From assembly GCA_021817025.1 (NCBI GenBank), contig JAKAWF010000180.1:1-6879 (forward strand): a DNA stretch of 6,879 nucleotides. The letters are read 5' to 3'. Each line of letters begins with the position of its first letter. Positions within the stretch are counted from its first letter, which is position 1. Positions 5,743 through 6,879 of the stretch are shown piece by piece. The position numbers and the translations under genes were made by a program. The stretch is from a bacterium (GTDB lineage: Bacteria > Chloroflexota > Dormibacteria > UBA8260 > Bog-877). A model generated the notes under the pieces. That model was not told the origin of the DNA, did not search any database, and worked only from the letters and a program-made list of their open reading frames with translations.

Positions 5743-6519
5743 ATGAATCCTGTACGGCGGGTCAGGGCGTGGATACGCCAAACACGGCGGCGAATTGAGA
5801 CACGGATGGCCATTGGTGCCTGGTCACGGGACACAGCGACCGCTGCGGGCTTATTGGAAGCGAAGGCGGACAAAAGCCCTCTTAGGTGGATGTGGCGATC
5901 CCTCTTCGTCCTTGGGGCATTGCTTCCGACTTGGGATGGCGAGTCTACGGTGGTATTCGTAGCAGCCTTCGGTCTCCTTGGAGCGTGGCTAGTGAGTTCG
6001 CCGCTGTTGGTGGCCGGCATTGCCGACCTCGACCTCGCGGGGATGCTGCCTCGGGTACCCGAGCTGTGGAAACGGATCGTGGGGGTTGCCGAAAAGTACG
6101 AAACCGACCTACCCCAACTAACCGAGGCAGACCAGATCAAGCTTGTAGAGGTAGCGCCAACGCTAGCAAAGGAACTGGCGGGAGGAGCCTTCGTGCCGAA
6201 AGTGGCCGGAGTTGCCTTCGCAGTTGGGGAGGGGCTGGCGGTAGCTCTGCTCGGCCTCATGGTAGGACCTCTGCTCCAGCACATTCGGTTCGGCTACTGG
6301 TCGCCGGTCTCTTTGCTGTTCGGGGCGGTCTTACCGAGCCTGGCAATGGCCGCCTCCACTTTGGTGGCCGCGGTATTGGGGCGCGCTCTAGTCGTCTCTT
6401 TGGGCGCAAACGAGCGTATTCAAGTAGCTATCGCCAAGACCGACACCGTGGTGGCCGAACGAGGTAGGGTAGAGCCTGTCCCAAATGGTCAAGAGGGCAT
6501 CGACGACAGCCAAGGCTAG
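5743..6519 (+). CDS. Hypothetical membrane protein with four predicted transmembrane segments
   Basis: I do not recognise a family. From the ATG at 5743 the protein has 258 residues. It starts with a strongly basic stretch (MNPVRRVRAWIRQTRRRIETR), so the N-terminus is probably cytoplasmic. Hydrophobic segments lie at about 52-62 and 68-92, then a roughly 60-residue charged central region, then segments at about 155-178 and 188-220, and a polar acidic tail. The frame stays open to a TTG at 5605, but that would overlap the PLD-like gene by 83 bases and add a low-complexity polar leader, so the ATG is preferred although no good ribosome site precedes it. It lies 55 bases after the PLD-like gene on the same strand, so an operon is likely. 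Its composition is visibly less GC-rich than the left half of the window, which may reflect separate acquisition. A pore or anchor role for a PLD-like partner is speculation. Confidence 0.66.
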   Translation: MNPVRRVRAWIRQTRRRIETRMAIGAWSRDTATAAGLLEAKADKSPLRWMWRSLFVLGALLPTWDGESTVVFVAAFGLLGAWLVSSPLLVAGIADLDLAGMLPRVPELWKRIVGVAEKYETDLPQLTEADQIKLVEVAPTLAKELAGGAFVPKVAGVAFAVGEGLAVALLGLMVGPLLQHIRFGYWSPVSLLFGAVLPSLAMAASTLVAAVLGRALVVSLGANERIQVAIAKTDTVVAERGRVEPVPNGQEGIDDSQG

Positions 6520-6643
6520 AGCCTCGCCTAGAGTGTCTCCCGCTGACCGTCTAATACAGCCTTCTCAAGCCCGGTGGCCAGAATGAGGTGGAGTGGCTGG
6601 CATTGCGTGACCGAGCGCCTGTACGAACCGCAGCGCGAAGATG

Positions 6644-6879
6644 CTACTGAGAGTTCTTGCGAACGTAGTGCCCTGCGCGTGAAGTGGCTTTTACATTAGT
6701 CTGGGGTAGGACCTCACTGGGCGTCTTGACCCACGAGAAGGGATGCTTCGTCTCGTCCCACTCGGCGATGAATTGCTGGATGGAGGCGACCAGAGCGCGC
6801 ACACTGCGGAAGACGCCTCGCTGAATCGCCTTGCGGTGCAGGATCGCGAACCAGGTCTCCACCTGGTCCATCCAGCTGG
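6644..6879 (-). CDS. IS630-family transposase, C-terminal fragment (continues beyond window)
   Basis: The minus-strand frame enters at the right edge reading SWMDQVETWFAILHRKAI, followed by RGVFRSVRALVASIQQFI, then HPFSWVKTPSEVL. This is the conserved C-terminal block of IS630-type DDE transposases (SW-x-NQVE-x-WF ... RKA-x-RRG-x-FRSV ... PF-x-W-x-KT). The glutamate of QVE is the usual third catalytic acidic residue of the DDE triad. The rest of the protein lies outside, so intactness is unknown. The tail after the KT block, about 25 residues, does not look family-like, and the true end may have been altered by loss of the original stop. The left end of the element should lie within about 100 bases downstream, but I could not identify a terminal inverted repeat. 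Confidence 0.8.
   Translation of the reverse strand, partial: SWMDQVETWFAILHRKAIQRGVFRSVRALVASIQQFIAEWDETKHPFSWVKTPSEVLPQTNVKATSRAGHYVRKNSQ

Noticed and set aside
6515..6540. Terminator hairpin after the membrane-protein gene
   Set aside because: The CTAGAG repeats here are direct, and the only inverted match has a 2-base loop with no T-run.

Overview
The window is high-GC bacterial DNA (by eye about two thirds G+C) with GTG and probably TTG starts. It suggests a high-GC Gram-positive or related lineage (Actinomycetota or Chloroflexota-like), but no marker gene fixes the taxonomy. It reads as an accessory or defence-type island: isolated defence-like gene sets, decayed toxin-antitoxin genes, and insertion-sequence debris. 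I see no tRNA, rRNA or CRISPR array.

Layout. (1) 1-1255, minus: the 5' part of a DUF262 (GmrSD N-terminal / ParB-like nuclease fold) gene that runs off the left edge. (2) 1256-1724: a divergent, gene-free promoter region. (3) 1725-3431, plus: a tight two-gene unit, a DprA/Smf-like SLOG-fold protein followed 6 bases later by a ComF-like phosphoribosyltransferase with an N-terminal zinc finger. (4) 3432-3743: no convincing gene. (5) 3744-4603, minus: a toxin-antitoxin-like block. Reading along the minus strand it holds a 20-bp palindromic operator, an intact XRE regulator/antitoxin, and a decayed mazE-mazF pair whose similarity is spread over all three frames. (6) 4604-5093: mostly non-coding. 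It holds a pair of 14-bp repeats like those at IS21-family ends and a strong imperfect inverted repeat just before the next gene. (7) 5094-6519, plus: a phospholipase-D-fold-like protein with a variant HKD motif, then a four-segment hypothetical membrane protein. (8) 6644-6879, minus: the C-terminal end of an IS630-type transposase that continues off the right edge.

How the genes may work together. The DprA-like and phosphoribosyltransferase genes are almost certainly co-translated. One protein binds nucleotide or DNA in a SLOG/Rossmann fold and the other has a PRPP-binding loop. Such pairs occur away from competence loci and have been proposed to be nucleotide-based conflict systems. The divergently transcribed DUF262 gene belongs to a family of DNA-modification-dependent restriction enzymes and shares their control region, so a three-gene defence unit is possible but inferred. 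The PLD-like/membrane pair could be a second small effector module. The mazEF remnant and IS pieces show that the right half has been mobile and is decaying.
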